Origin: Jatrophihabitans sp035642535
GTDB lineage: Bacteria; Actinomycetota; Actinomycetes; Mycobacteriales; Jatrophihabitantaceae
Length of the DNA: 64,000 nt
NCBI GenBank assembly: GCA_035642535.1
Contig: DASQSE010000019.1
Coordinates: 14,812-78,811 of the forward strand
Direction of reading: 5' to 3'
Positions 16,688-25,077 of the stretch are shown one piece after another. The notes beneath the pieces are model-generated. The model searched no databases. It was not told the origin of the DNA and was given only the letters and a program-made list of their open reading frames with translations. How positions within the stretch are numbered: the first letter of the stretch is position 1; each line of letters starts with the position of its first letter. Both the position numbers and the translations under genes were made by a program.

Positions 16688-17748
16688 TGGTCGCGCGGTG
16701 CTGCTGTGCTGGCGCGCACGATCAGCTCCGTCGGCAGCACCAGATGACGTACCCGGCCGCCGTTGCCGGTCTTGGCACGCTCGATCGCGGCCAATAGCGC
16801 GCTCGCGGCCGCGCGTCCCTTCGCGTTGACGTCCTGATGGACGGTCGTCAGCGCCGGCCGGCTGCGTGCCGCCAGTGGGCTGTCGTCGAAGCCGACGATG
16901 GAGACGTCCTTCGGCACGGAGAGCCCGGCCTGCTCGATCCCGGCGAGCACCCCGCGGGCAATCGCGTCGGAGAAGCAGAGGATGGCGGTCGGCCGGGGCG
17001 TCTGCGCGAGCAATGTCGCCGCCGCCTCGAGTCCCATCTCGTACGGATCCTCATGGCCGAGCCGAGCCACAGCCGGTGTCACGCGGGCCTCTTTCATCGG
17101 CTCCAGCCAGCCGAGCAGTCGCTCGCGTTCGGTGTGTGCGACGTTGCGCCCCGGGGGGTCGGCGAACACGCCGTAGTCGCCGGCGACGCCACAGGTGACG
17201 ATGGCGATTTTCCGGTGCCCGAGTTCGAGTATGTGACGGGCGGCCGCAGCGGCGCCGGCGCGATCGGCGACATTGACGCTCGCGATGCCCGACGCCGGCG
17301 CCTGGTCGACGAAGACCAGCGGGAGCCGGCGGCGCGTCAGCCAGTCGAGCGCCGGCGACTTCAGCTCGCAGGAGTAGAGCAGCGCGCCGTCGAGGGCCAC
17401 GTCACGCGCCGGAATGAAGCCGTCCTTCTCGGCGGTGGTGAGCAGGGTCAGTGCCAACCCGGTCGGGGTCAGCTCCTCGGCGATGGCGGCCAGAAAGGCG
17501 ACCGCGAACTCGTCAGTGAGCGCATACCGGAGCGTGTCAGACATGACGAGCCCGACCGAACCAGCTGTCCCGCTCGCCAGAGCTCGCCCCGTCGGGTCCG
17601 GCCCGACGTAGCCGAGTTCGTCGGCAACCGCGAGGATGCGGTCACGCAGCTGGGCAGACAGCTGGTTCGGCCGGGAGAACGCGTTCGAAACCGTCATGCG
17701 GCTCACGCCGACGTGATCCGCAATCGTCTGCAGCGTCACGCGTCCCAC
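16684..17748 (-). CDS. LacI family transcriptional regulator
   Basis: A 354-residue repressor. The N-terminal helix-turn-helix VTLQTIADHVGVSRMTVSNA is followed by the hinge helix and a periplasmic-binding-protein-like effector domain (SVGLVMSDTLRYALTDEF; VSIVGFDDSPLAARSRPALT). Such proteins sense sugars or nucleosides. No sugar operon lies directly beside it, so the target is unclear. The small gene 17758-17967 lies 9 bp upstream on the same strand, so both may be expressed from the promoter at about 18.0 kb. Confidence 0.88.
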   Translation of the reverse strand: MGRVTLQTIADHVGVSRMTVSNAFSRPNQLSAQLRDRILAVADELGYVGPDPTGRALASGTAGSVGLVMSDTLRYALTDEFAVAFLAAIAEELTPTGLALTLLTTAEKDGFIPARDVALDGALLYSCELKSPALDWLTRRRLPLVFVDQAPASGIASVNVADRAGAAAAARHILELGHRKIAIVTCGVAGDYGVFADPPGRNVAHTERERLLGWLEPMKEARVTPAVARLGHEDPYEMGLEAAATLLAQTPRPTAILCFSDAIARGVLAGIEQAGLSVPKDVSIVGFDDSPLAARSRPALTTVHQDVNAKGRAAASALLAAIERAKTGNGGRVRHLVLPTELIVRASTAAPRDH

Positions 17749-17757
17749 GCGCCAACC

Positions 17758-17967
17758 TTATTGACCGCTCGCGCACACCGTCGCCCACGGCGGGGGCGCG
17801 ACCGCATCGGCGAGTCGGCGCAGTCCCACTGCGGCGGCGGCGCGGGCGCGGATGGTCACTCGGTCACGCTCGTCGATCTCGACAACCGGCGCGTTGGGGA
17901 GCGCACTGAGCGCGTCCGACGTCACCGCTCCGTTCGACGCGATCGTCATGATTGCCAGCGAATCCAT
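17758..17967 (-). CDS. Small hypothetical protein, 69 aa
   Basis: ATG 17967 lies 8 nt after GGGAGGAG, a near-ideal ribosome site, which makes this short frame credible (a GTG three codons earlier would abut the site). The product (MDSLAIMTIASNGAVTSDAL...) has no recognised domain or membrane span; the C-terminal half is Ala/Arg-rich. It ends 9 bp before the LacI start, so the two are probably co-transcribed. A perfect 10-bp inverted repeat overlaps a plausible promoter just upstream (17998-18028), so expression is probably tightly controlled. Function unknown. Confidence 0.55.
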   Translation of the reverse strand: MDSLAIMTIASNGAVTSDALSALPNAPVVEIDERDRVTIRARAAAAVGLRRLADAVAPPPWATVCASGQ

Positions 17968-17997
17968 CTCGTTCACTCCTCCCGATTGAGGTTCTTT

Positions 17998-18028
17998 ACC
18001 GATACAGTAACGATGCTTCTGTATCGGT
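17998..18028. promoter_or_regulatory. Perfect inverted repeat overlapping a candidate promoter
   Basis: ACCGATACAG (17998-18007) and CTGTATCGGT (18019-18028) are exact reverse complements separated by 11 nt. On the minus strand TTGACC and TACTGT, 16 nt apart, could be -35 and -10 elements lying across the repeat. The arrangement fits a TetR- or LacI-type operator for the small gene and lacI. Confidence 0.6.
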
Positions 18029-18123
18029 CAAGTCGATTACCGAGCGCCCTGTTCCCGGATCCGAAGAATTGCCACCGACTTCGACCCAGACCTCCGCGTG
18101 GAGTCAACGGCACAGCGTCCGCC

Positions 18124-21100
18124 TCAGCCGTAGAACATGGCCTCCACGACGCGGCGGGCCCGGCGGGCGGCGCGCCGGTAGTCGTCCACGAGCTGACCAG
18201 GGTCCGAGCCAGGCGGGTAGCCCAGGACACGCGCGATCGCGCTCAGCTCGGTACCGAGCTTCGGCAGCTGGTCGGCGGGCTTGTCGCGCACGAGCATCAA
18301 CGCGTTGCGGACGCGCGTCGCGAGCCGCCACGCGGTCGCCAACGTGTCGCGCTGCTCGGGCGTCAGCAGGCCGGCCGCGGAGGCCGCCGAAAGCGCCGCC
18401 AACGTCTGCGTGGTGCGCAGTTCGGGGACGTCGTGCCCGTGCTCGAGCTGCAGCAGTTGGATGGTCCACTCGATGTCGGTCAGCCCGCCGCGGCCCAGCT
18501 TGGTGTGCGTCGCCGGGTCGGCGCCGCGCGGCAGCCGCTCGCTGTCGATACGTCCCTTGAGGCGGCGGATCTCGACGAGGTTCGCGGGTGCGACACCGCC
18601 CTTCGGGTAACGCACCGGATCGATGAGGGCTGTGAAGCGCCGGCCGAGGTCGGCGTCACCGGACACCGGACGAGCGCGCAGCAACGCCTGTGCCTCCCAC
18701 GGGGAGGACCACCGCGCGTAGTAGCTGCCGAACGCTGCGAGCGAGCGCGAGAGCGGGCCGTCGCGCCCCTCGGGACGCAGGTCGGCATCGACGGTGAACG
18801 GCGGATCGGTCGAGGACGGCGCGCGCAGCAGCATGCGCAGCTTCGCGGCGATCTCGTTCGCAAGGCGACTCGCGGTTTCCTCGTCGTCGCCCACGTCCTC
18901 GTGGACGAACATCACGTCGGCGTCCGAGCCGTACCCGACCTCGGCGCCCCCGAGCCGTCCCATGGCGATGATCGCGAACCGGATCGGCAGCGCGTCGGCG
19001 CCATGGCTCGCCGCGACGGCCCGCATCGCGATCTGCAGCGCGGTCTCCAGCGTCGCCTCCGTCGTCGCGCTGAGCGACGCGCAGACCTGCGTGACGTCCG
19101 ACATGTGCAGCAGATCCGCGAACGCGGTGCGCAGCAGCTCCTGGCGGCGCACTGCCCGCGCCGCGGCGATCGCCGCCTCCGGATCGTCCTGCCGGGTTGC
19201 CGAGTCGAGCATCGTGGCCCGCACCTCGGACCGCTCGCGAGGCTGCAGCTGGTCCACGTCGCCGAGCAGCTGCAGCGAATCCGGCGAACGGCCGAGCATC
19301 CGCGCCACGTACCGACTCGCGCCGAGGACCCGCGCCAGATGGGACGCGACCGCGTCGCCGTCGCGCAACAGCCGCAGGTACCAGGGCGTGCTGCCGAGTT
19401 CCTCCGAGAGCCGCCGGTACGCGAGCAGTCCGGCGTCCGGCTCGGGCGCGTCGGCGAAGTCGGCGAGCAGCACGGGCAGCAGCGTTCGCTGCAGTGCCGC
19501 GCGCCGGCTCAGCCCCGCGGTCAGCGACTCGATGTGTCGCAGCGCGGCGACCGGGTCGCCGAAACCGAGCGCGGCGAGCCTGCGGCCGGCCTCGGCCGTC
19601 GTCAGTCGCAGCCCTTCGGACGGCACTCGTGCGACGGCCTCGAGCAGCGGACGGTAGAACAGCTTCTCGTGCAGCCGGCGCACCTCGCGGACGTGCAGGT
19701 TCCACTCCGCTTCGAACACCGCACGGGCGTCGCCGCGACGGTCGGCGCGGTAACCCATCGCGCGGGCCAGCCAGTGCAGCAGCATGGGTTCCGCGGGCAG
19801 CACCCGCGTCCGGTGCAGCCGACGTAGCTGCAGGCGATGCTCCACCGCACGCAGGAACCGGTACGCGTCGATCAGGCTCACCGCGTCGTCGCGCCCGACG
19901 TACCCCCCGTCGCGCAGCGCCGCGAGCGCAGGGAGCGTTTCAGGCACGCGCAGCGACTCGTCGCCGCGACCGTGCACGAGCTGCAGCAACTGCACCGCGA
20001 ACTCGACATCGCGCAACCCGCCACGGCCGAGCTTGATGTCCCGGTCGCCGACGGTGGCCGGGATGTTCTGCACGACCCGCAAGCGCATCGCGCGGACGTC
20101 GCCGACGAAGCCCGGCCGCTCCGCGGCCGTCCACACCAACGGCGTGATCGCGTCCCGATAGGCGGAGCCCAGGGCGAGGTCGCCGGCCACCGGTCGCGCC
20201 TTGAGCAACGCCTGGAACTCCCACGTGCTCGCCCACCGCCGGTAGTACGCCTGGTGGCTGGCGAGCGTGCGCACGAGCGCGCCGTCCTTGCCCTCCGGAC
20301 GCAGGTTCGCGTCGACCTCCCACGTCGCCGCGCGGCACAGCCGCATCGTCTCGCCGGCGAGCCGGGTCGCGGTGGCCAACGCCGCATCGACGTCGCCGTC
20401 CGGCTCGGCCGGCTCCCCGACGAACACCACGTCCACGTCGGAGATGTAGTTGAGTTCGCGCGCGCCCGTCTTGCCCAGCGCAATGATCGCGATTCGGCAC
20501 GGCGCGGCGTTCTCGGGCAAGGCGGCCGCGGCGACTGCGAGCGCGGCTTGCAGCGTGTGCCCGGCGAGGTCGGCCAGCAGTTCGGTGACGAGCCGCAGAT
20601 CGAGATCGTCGCCCAGGTCGCGGCCGGCGACCGCGAGCAGTTCGCGCCGATACGCCGTGCGCAGCGCGAGCACGGCGTCGGGACCGGTGAGCGTCGCCCG
20701 CGCGCCGCCGGTGCCGCTCACCGGGTCGCGCGCATCGGCGCCCACCGCGGCCGCGAGCCGCTGCGGTGCGCCGTCCGGATCGAGGTCGGTGAGCAGCACC
20801 TGCCAGTCGGCGGGGTGCGTGCGCAAGTGGGCGGCGAGTTCGAGCGACACGCCCAGGACGCTCAGCAGCCGCGTCCGCAACTGCGGTTCGTGCTCCAACG
20901 CCGCGCGCAGCGACGCGCCCTCCGGTGCGGCGATCATGTCGGCCAGCGCGGCGAGTGCGGCGTCCGGGTCGGCGCTGCGCCCGATGGCTGCGATGACGAC
21001 GGCCGCGGCATCGCTCGACGGCTCGTTCGTGTCCGGGTCCCACCAGCACAGCGGCTCGGTGGACAGCAGCTGCCCGGCACGAGTCCCGTCGACGAACGAG

Positions 21101-21144
21101 AGCCGGGTCAAACGCGCGGCAACCCGGCTCCCGACGTCAGTCAT
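18124..21144 (-). CDS. glnE: Bifunctional glutamine synthetase adenylyltransferase/adenylyl-removing enzyme
   Basis: A 1006-residue regulator of glutamine synthetase that attaches AMP to, and removes it from, the GlnA1 tyrosine. Two nucleotidyltransferase halves are visible: the N-terminal one has ARELNYISDVDVVFVGE and LRPEGKDGALVRTLASH, the C-terminal one AEVGYGSDADVMFVHED and LRPEGRDGPLSRSLAAFGSY. Each keeps the paired metal-binding Asp residues (SDxDxxF). Both halves end with the GRGGLxDxEFxVQ-type helix seen in GlnE. Length and layout are those of actinobacterial GlnE. The ATG at 21144 overlaps the upstream amidotransferase gene by 8 nt. Its target GlnA1 is not in this window. Confidence 0.95.
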   Translation of the reverse strand: MTDVGSRVAARLTRLSFVDGTRAGQLLSTEPLCWWDPDTNEPSSDAAAVVIAAIGRSADPDAALAALADMIAAPEGASLRAALEHEPQLRTRLLSVLGVSLELAAHLRTHPADWQVLLTDLDPDGAPQRLAAAVGADARDPVSGTGGARATLTGPDAVLALRTAYRRELLAVAGRDLGDDLDLRLVTELLADLAGHTLQAALAVAAAALPENAAPCRIAIIALGKTGARELNYISDVDVVFVGEPAEPDGDVDAALATATRLAGETMRLCRAATWEVDANLRPEGKDGALVRTLASHQAYYRRWASTWEFQALLKARPVAGDLALGSAYRDAITPLVWTAAERPGFVGDVRAMRLRVVQNIPATVGDRDIKLGRGGLRDVEFAVQLLQLVHGRGDESLRVPETLPALAALRDGGYVGRDDAVSLIDAYRFLRAVEHRLQLRRLHRTRVLPAEPMLLHWLARAMGYRADRRGDARAVFEAEWNLHVREVRRLHEKLFYRPLLEAVARVPSEGLRLTTAEAGRRLAALGFGDPVAALRHIESLTAGLSRRAALQRTLLPVLLADFADAPEPDAGLLAYRRLSEELGSTPWYLRLLRDGDAVASHLARVLGASRYVARMLGRSPDSLQLLGDVDQLQPRERSEVRATMLDSATRQDDPEAAIAAARAVRRQELLRTAFADLLHMSDVTQVCASLSATTEATLETALQIAMRAVAASHGADALPIRFAIIAMGRLGGAEVGYGSDADVMFVHEDVGDDEETASRLANEIAAKLRMLLRAPSSTDPPFTVDADLRPEGRDGPLSRSLAAFGSYYARWSSPWEAQALLRARPVSGDADLGRRFTALIDPVRYPKGGVAPANLVEIRRLKGRIDSERLPRGADPATHTKLGRGGLTDIEWTIQLLQLEHGHDVPELRTTQTLAALSAASAAGLLTPEQRDTLATAWRLATRVRNALMLVRDKPADQLPKLGTELSAIARVLGYPPGSDPGQLVDDYRRAARRARRVVEAMFYG

Positions 21145-21979
21145 CGCGCAGCGTCGGCGGCGGTAGCGGGGTGCGGGCGGCGTGCGCCTCGGCGGCGAGC
21201 GCCGCGCGGATCGCGGCCGGGTCGGTCACCGGCTCCGCCGTCGCGGACGGGACGCCGCGGGCCGGCGCGACGGACGTCGGATCACGCACGACCTCGGCGA
21301 ACGCATGCACCACCGGCCGCCACACCTCGACGATGTCCTCGTGCACCGCGTCGGAACGGCTCAACATCGCGTCGAGGTCGTATCCGTCCAGATGAACGGC
21401 GTCCTCCGCTGCCCACGCCCGGACGACCGCGGGCGTCGTCTCGATGTGGAACTGCACGCCCCAGGCGAGCCGGCCCAACCGGAACGCCTGCTGCTCGCAG
21501 ACCGGTGAGCTCGCGAGCTGAATGGCGCCGGGCGGCAGCTGCGTCACGGCGTCGAAGTGCCACTGGATCACGTCGGGCGTGATCGGCAGCGGCCCGAACA
21601 GCGGGTCGTTGGCCGCCGCCGCCCGCTTGGCGATCAGCTGCGCACCGAATTCCGGGCCCTCGGGATTGCGCGCCACCCGCCCGCCGTTGGCCGCTGCGAG
21701 CAGCTGTGCGCCGAGACAGATCGCCAGCGTCGGGACCTCGTCGGTGACCGCGGCGCGCAGCAATGCCCGCTCATGCGGCAGCCAGGGCGCGATCTCGTCG
21801 TCCCAGGCTCCCGTCGACCCGCCGAGCACGACGAGCCCGTCGAAGCCGGAAAGGTCGGTGGGCAGCTCGGCACCGGTGACGATGCGCAGGCTGAGCCCGG
21901 CCTCGGTCAGCCAGTCAGCCACCCGACCCGGCGGATCCGACTCATCGTTGACGACGACAACCACCCGCGGCGAACTCAC
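21137..21979 (-). CDS. Class I glutamine amidotransferase-like protein
   Basis: A 280-residue protein with a GATase1 fold. Seen: oxyanion strand LVVLGGSTGAWDDE, the nucleophile elbow AICLGAQLLA (Cys) and WGVQFHIETTP (His), with the catalytic Glu two residues after His. It resembles GMP-synthase-like amidotransferases that act on small molecules. No synthase partner domain is attached, so the acceptor is unknown; hydrolysis of a gamma-glutamyl compound is an option. It overlaps glnE by 8 nt and follows glnA2, an arrangement suggesting a role in glutamine or polyamine nitrogen handling. Confidence 0.82.
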   Translation of the reverse strand: MSSPRVVVVVNDESDPPGRVADWLTEAGLSLRIVTGAELPTDLSGFDGLVVLGGSTGAWDDEIAPWLPHERALLRAAVTDEVPTLAICLGAQLLAAANGGRVARNPEGPEFGAQLIAKRAAAANDPLFGPLPITPDVIQWHFDAVTQLPPGAIQLASSPVCEQQAFRLGRLAWGVQFHIETTPAVVRAWAAEDAVHLDGYDLDAMLSRSDAVHEDIVEVWRPVVHAFAEVVRDPTSVAPARGVPSATAEPVTDPAAIRAALAAEAHAARTPLPPPTLRDD

Positions 21980-22005
21980 CCGGTCAACTTTACGAAGCCA
22001 CCCCG

Positions 22006-22120
22006 CGAGTTGTCCGCCCTACGCGACGTGCCGACGTGTCGAAAGGCGGACAAGTCCGAGCTCTCCCCCGAGTTGTCCGCCCTACGCGACGCGTCCACGC
22101 GCCCAAGGGCGGACAAGTCG
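22006..22120. repeat. Tandem pair of intergenic hairpins, repeat family 1 copies 2 and 3
   Basis: Two copies of the element first seen at 1796. Copy 2 begins CGAGTTGTCCGCCCT at 22006; TTGTCCGCC (22010-22018) pairs with GGCGGACAA (22045-22053). Copy 3 begins with the same 15 bases at 22069; TTGTCCGCCCT (22073-22083) pairs with AGGGCGGACAA (22106-22116). The loops share ACGCGACG. The pair fills the space between glnA2 and the amidotransferase gene and may attenuate read-through. Confidence 0.8.
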
Positions 22121-22127
22121 GGAAGGT

Positions 22128-23486
22128 TTAGAGCGTGGGCAGGTAGCGACGCAGCTCGAACGGGCTGACCTCGGCGCGGTAGTCGATCCATTCCTCGCGC
22201 TTGTTCCGCAGGAAGAAGTCGAAGACGTGCTCGCCGAGCGTCTCGGCCATCAGCTCGGAGTCCTCCATCTGGCGCAGCGCATCGGACAGGTTGTGCGGCA
22301 ACTCGCCGTAGCCGAGCGCGCGACGCTCGATCTCGGACATCGTCCAGACGTCGTCCTCGGTACCGGGCGGGAGGTCGTAACCCTGCTCAATGCCCTTCAG
22401 GCCGGCCGCGAGCCATACCGCGAAAGCGAGGTACGGGTTGCACGCCGAGTCGGGCGAGCGCAGCTCGACCCGCGTGGAGTTCGCCTTGCCCGGCTTGTAG
22501 CGCGGCACCCGCACGAGCGCCGAGCGGTTGGCGTGCCCCCAGCAGATCACGGTCGGCGCCTCGACGATCGTGCCCGGCGCGCTGAACCCCCACAGCCGCT
22601 TGTACGAGTTCACCCACTGGTTCGTGACTGCGGTGATCTCTCGCGCGTGGATGAGCAGGCCGGCGATGAACGCGCGCGCCGTCTTGGACAGGTTCAACGG
22701 GTCGGACTCATCGTGGAACGCGTTCTGGTCGCCCTCGAACAGCGACAGGTGAGTGTGCATGCCGCTGCCCGGCTGATGCCTGAAGGGCTTGGGCATGAAG
22801 GTGGCCTGCGCACCGTGCGCGATCGCGACCTCTTTGATGACGTGCCGGAACGTCATGATGTTGTCGGCCATCGAGAGGGCGTCGGCGTAGCGCAGGTCGA
22901 TCTCCTGCTGGCCCGGCGCGACCTCGTGGTGACTGAACTCGACGGAGATGCCCAGTGCCTCGAGCGACGCGACCGCGGCGCGCCGGAAGTCGTGCGCCAC
23001 GTCGTGGCTGGTCATGTCGAAGTACCCGCCGTTGTCGATCGGCTCGGGCTCGGTGCCGTCGGTCGGGCGGTTCTTCAGCAGGAAGAACTCGATCTCGGGA
23101 TGGGTGTAGAAGGTGAAGCCGCGCTCGGCCGCCCGCGACAGGGCGCGCCTGAGCACGTAGCGCGGATCGGCCCACGACGGCGAGCCGTCCGGCATCTGGA
23201 TGTCGCAGAACATCCGCGCCGAGTCAGGCGCGCGCCCGTCGTTCTCCGGCAGGATCTGGAACGTCGCCGGATCAGGACGGGCCAGCATGTCGCTCTCTGC
23301 CGCGCGCGTGAACCCCTCGATCGACGAACCGTCGAAGCCGATGCCCTCTTCGAACGCGCCATCGAGTTCGGCGGGCGCGATGGCTACCGACTTGAGCATC
23401 CCGAGCACATCGGTGAACCACAGTCGGACGAAGCGGATATTGCGCTCTTCCAGCGTCCGGAGGACGAACTCCTGTTGTCGATCCAC
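22128..23486 (-). CDS. glnA2: Type I glutamine synthetase family protein, GlnA2
   Basis: A 452-residue GS-fold enzyme. Seen: DGSSIEGF, HPEIEFFLL, GSGMHTHLSLF, ANRSALVRVP and RSPDSACNPYLAFAV, the ATP-, glutamate- and metal-binding blocks. The sequence closely parallels M. tuberculosis GlnA2 (Rv2222c) as I recall it, including the N-terminus: GTG 23486 gives DRQQEFVLRTLEERNIRFVR, with TTGAGG just upstream, and is preferred to a TTG three codons earlier. The Tyr-containing NLYDLP-type loop that GlnE modifies is not recognisable, so this form is probably not adenylylated. GlnA2 paralogues may make glutamine or gamma-glutamylate other amines. Confidence 0.9.
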   Translation of the reverse strand: MDRQQEFVLRTLEERNIRFVRLWFTDVLGMLKSVAIAPAELDGAFEEGIGFDGSSIEGFTRAAESDMLARPDPATFQILPENDGRAPDSARMFCDIQMPDGSPSWADPRYVLRRALSRAAERGFTFYTHPEIEFFLLKNRPTDGTEPEPIDNGGYFDMTSHDVAHDFRRAAVASLEALGISVEFSHHEVAPGQQEIDLRYADALSMADNIMTFRHVIKEVAIAHGAQATFMPKPFRHQPGSGMHTHLSLFEGDQNAFHDESDPLNLSKTARAFIAGLLIHAREITAVTNQWVNSYKRLWGFSAPGTIVEAPTVICWGHANRSALVRVPRYKPGKANSTRVELRSPDSACNPYLAFAVWLAAGLKGIEQGYDLPPGTEDDVWTMSEIERRALGYGELPHNLSDALRQMEDSELMAETLGEHVFDFFLRNKREEWIDYRAEVSPFELRRYLPTL

Positions 23487-23538
23487 GATCCTCAAGTGTG
23501 CAGAACCGGTGTTACGCGGAGGTTACCGGCGCCGAGCG

Positions 23539-24825
23539 TCAGTGCAGCGCGCTGCCCTTGACCCACTGACCCCAGGGGACGCTCCACTCGCCGCCCTGGT
23601 TGAAGGTGATCTCCGGGCCGCCGGAGTGCACGACCTTGACGAGGTCGCCGATGCGCGAGTGGGTGTAGTACCAGTGCGCATTCGCGTGATTGAGGTTCAG
23701 GCAGCCGTGCGAGACGTTCTCGTGGCCCTGCGCCCACACCGTCGCGTCGAGTTCGTGGAGGTAGATGCCGTCGACACTGATCTTGGTGGACCAGTAGACC
23801 TTCTCCGGCGCGTAGCCGAGCGGCGAGTTCGCCGGCAGGCCGTAGCTGTCCGAGGACATGATGGCCGGGTTCTCGTGGTTGATCACGGTGTAGACGCCGG
23901 GCATCGTCCACAGGTAGATCGGGCCGTTCGCACCGGACACCTTGCCGCCCTGACCCATCGAGGTCGGCATCTTCCGGACGAACTTGCCGTCGAAGTACAC
24001 CTTGACGTGGTGTGTCTTCGCGTTGGCGATCGCGAGTCGCTTCTCGCCGATCTTGAAGGAGATGCTCTGGTCGGCCTGGCCGTACAGCCCGCTGCCGACG
24101 TCCTTGCCGTAGACCTTCGCGTCGACCGTGACCTTGGTGCCCGGCTGGTAGTAGTGCTGGGGACGCCAGTAGACGTCCTGGTTGTCCTGCCAGAACCAGC
24201 CGCCGGTGACGCCCGAGGTGGTGCTGACGTGCAGTGTCCGCTCGGCCTTGCGCTCGTTGACCGGCTCGTCGAAGTGGACCCGGAAGATCATGCCCACGCC
24301 GTACGTGGCGCCGTTGTCGATGAAGTGGCCGTAGATGTCCTCGAAGTAGGGCATCGTCATGTTGTTCGGCGTGAGGGTGGTGATCTTCGAGTGCTTCGTC
24401 ACGGGCGTGCCGTTGTCGGAGACACCCTTCGCAATGATCTTGTAGGTCTTCGCGTAACCGAGCACCTCGGTGTTGTGCCACGACGCGCCGTCGCTCTCGA
24501 TCGAGCCGCTGACGTGCTTGCCCTGCGGGTTGACCATCGTCACGGCGGTGAGCCGGCCGTTCGTGATGCCGACATCGACGGGTGTAGTCGGGTTGACGCG
24601 GCGGCCATGCGGCTTCGTGGTGATCACCGCGGGCCCGTCGCTGGGGCTGGCGGACGATGAGGCGCTCGGATCGGTTTGGGAGGGGACCGAACTGCCGTGC
24701 GCCACCGGCGAGTTGAGCACTGGGTCGGAGCCGCCTGTGCAGGCCGACAGCGTGATCATCGCCGCGGCGCCGAGCAGGAGGGCGCTCACCGACGTTCGGC
24801 GCACCCCGATACCAACCAACTGCAT
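23539..24825 (-). CDS. L,D-transpeptidase lipoprotein (Ig-like plus YkuD domain)
   Basis: A 428-residue peptidoglycan cross-linking enzyme forming 3-3 links between meso-diaminopimelate residues. Seen: a lipoprotein signal ending in LSAC (Cys near residue 29), a Ser/Pro-rich linker, one or two Ig-like domains (about 65-280, cf. GMIFRVHFDEPVNERKAERT), then the YkuD catalytic domain with the motif HENVSHGCLNL holding the nucleophilic Cys and conserved His. Layout and length match mycobacterial LdtMt2-type enzymes. ATG 24825 has GGAGGGG upstream. It acts outside the membrane. It is divergent from nadE. Confidence 0.9.
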   Translation of the reverse strand: MQLVGIGVRRTSVSALLLGAAAMITLSACTGGSDPVLNSPVAHGSSVPSQTDPSASSSASPSDGPAVITTKPHGRRVNPTTPVDVGITNGRLTAVTMVNPQGKHVSGSIESDGASWHNTEVLGYAKTYKIIAKGVSDNGTPVTKHSKITTLTPNNMTMPYFEDIYGHFIDNGATYGVGMIFRVHFDEPVNERKAERTLHVSTTSGVTGGWFWQDNQDVYWRPQHYYQPGTKVTVDAKVYGKDVGSGLYGQADQSISFKIGEKRLAIANAKTHHVKVYFDGKFVRKMPTSMGQGGKVSGANGPIYLWTMPGVYTVINHENPAIMSSDSYGLPANSPLGYAPEKVYWSTKISVDGIYLHELDATVWAQGHENVSHGCLNLNHANAHWYYTHSRIGDLVKVVHSGGPEITFNQGGEWSVPWGQWVKGSALH

Positions 24826-25077
24826 CTGCCCCTCCGAACCTTCCCACCCGTAGTCTCCCTGACGGGCCCGCGTAACCCGGTCAGGGTGGCGTCACGATCG
24901 CCTCACACTTCTTGAGACGTAAGGCGGAATGCCCCGGTTGCCTCTGTTGCGCGATCGTCACAATCGTGAGCGCCAGCGTGCCAGTCTGCCCTACCTCCCG
25001 ACTGTATTGTCCCCAATTCGCAGCCTTTTCACATGGTCGCCCGCTGTGAACTCTGAGCCCGGCGGCACACTGGAGGG

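Noticed and set aside
16837..19827. 996-codon open frame on the plus strand
   Set aside because: It lies antisense to lacI, the small gene and glnE, is Arg-rich without domains, and arises from GC-rich third positions. Similar long shadows (19837-21582, 21522-23561, 2428-3957, 4430-6190) were dropped for the same reason.
22006..22120. Two-unit CRISPR-like repeat
   Set aside because: Units are self-complementary hairpins with related loops, a third copy is far away, and no cas genes are present.
24857..24886. CCCTGAC/GTCAGGG hairpin before the L,D-transpeptidase gene
   Set aside because: 7-bp arms with possible extra pairs, but no riboswitch or operator family fits; left as noise.
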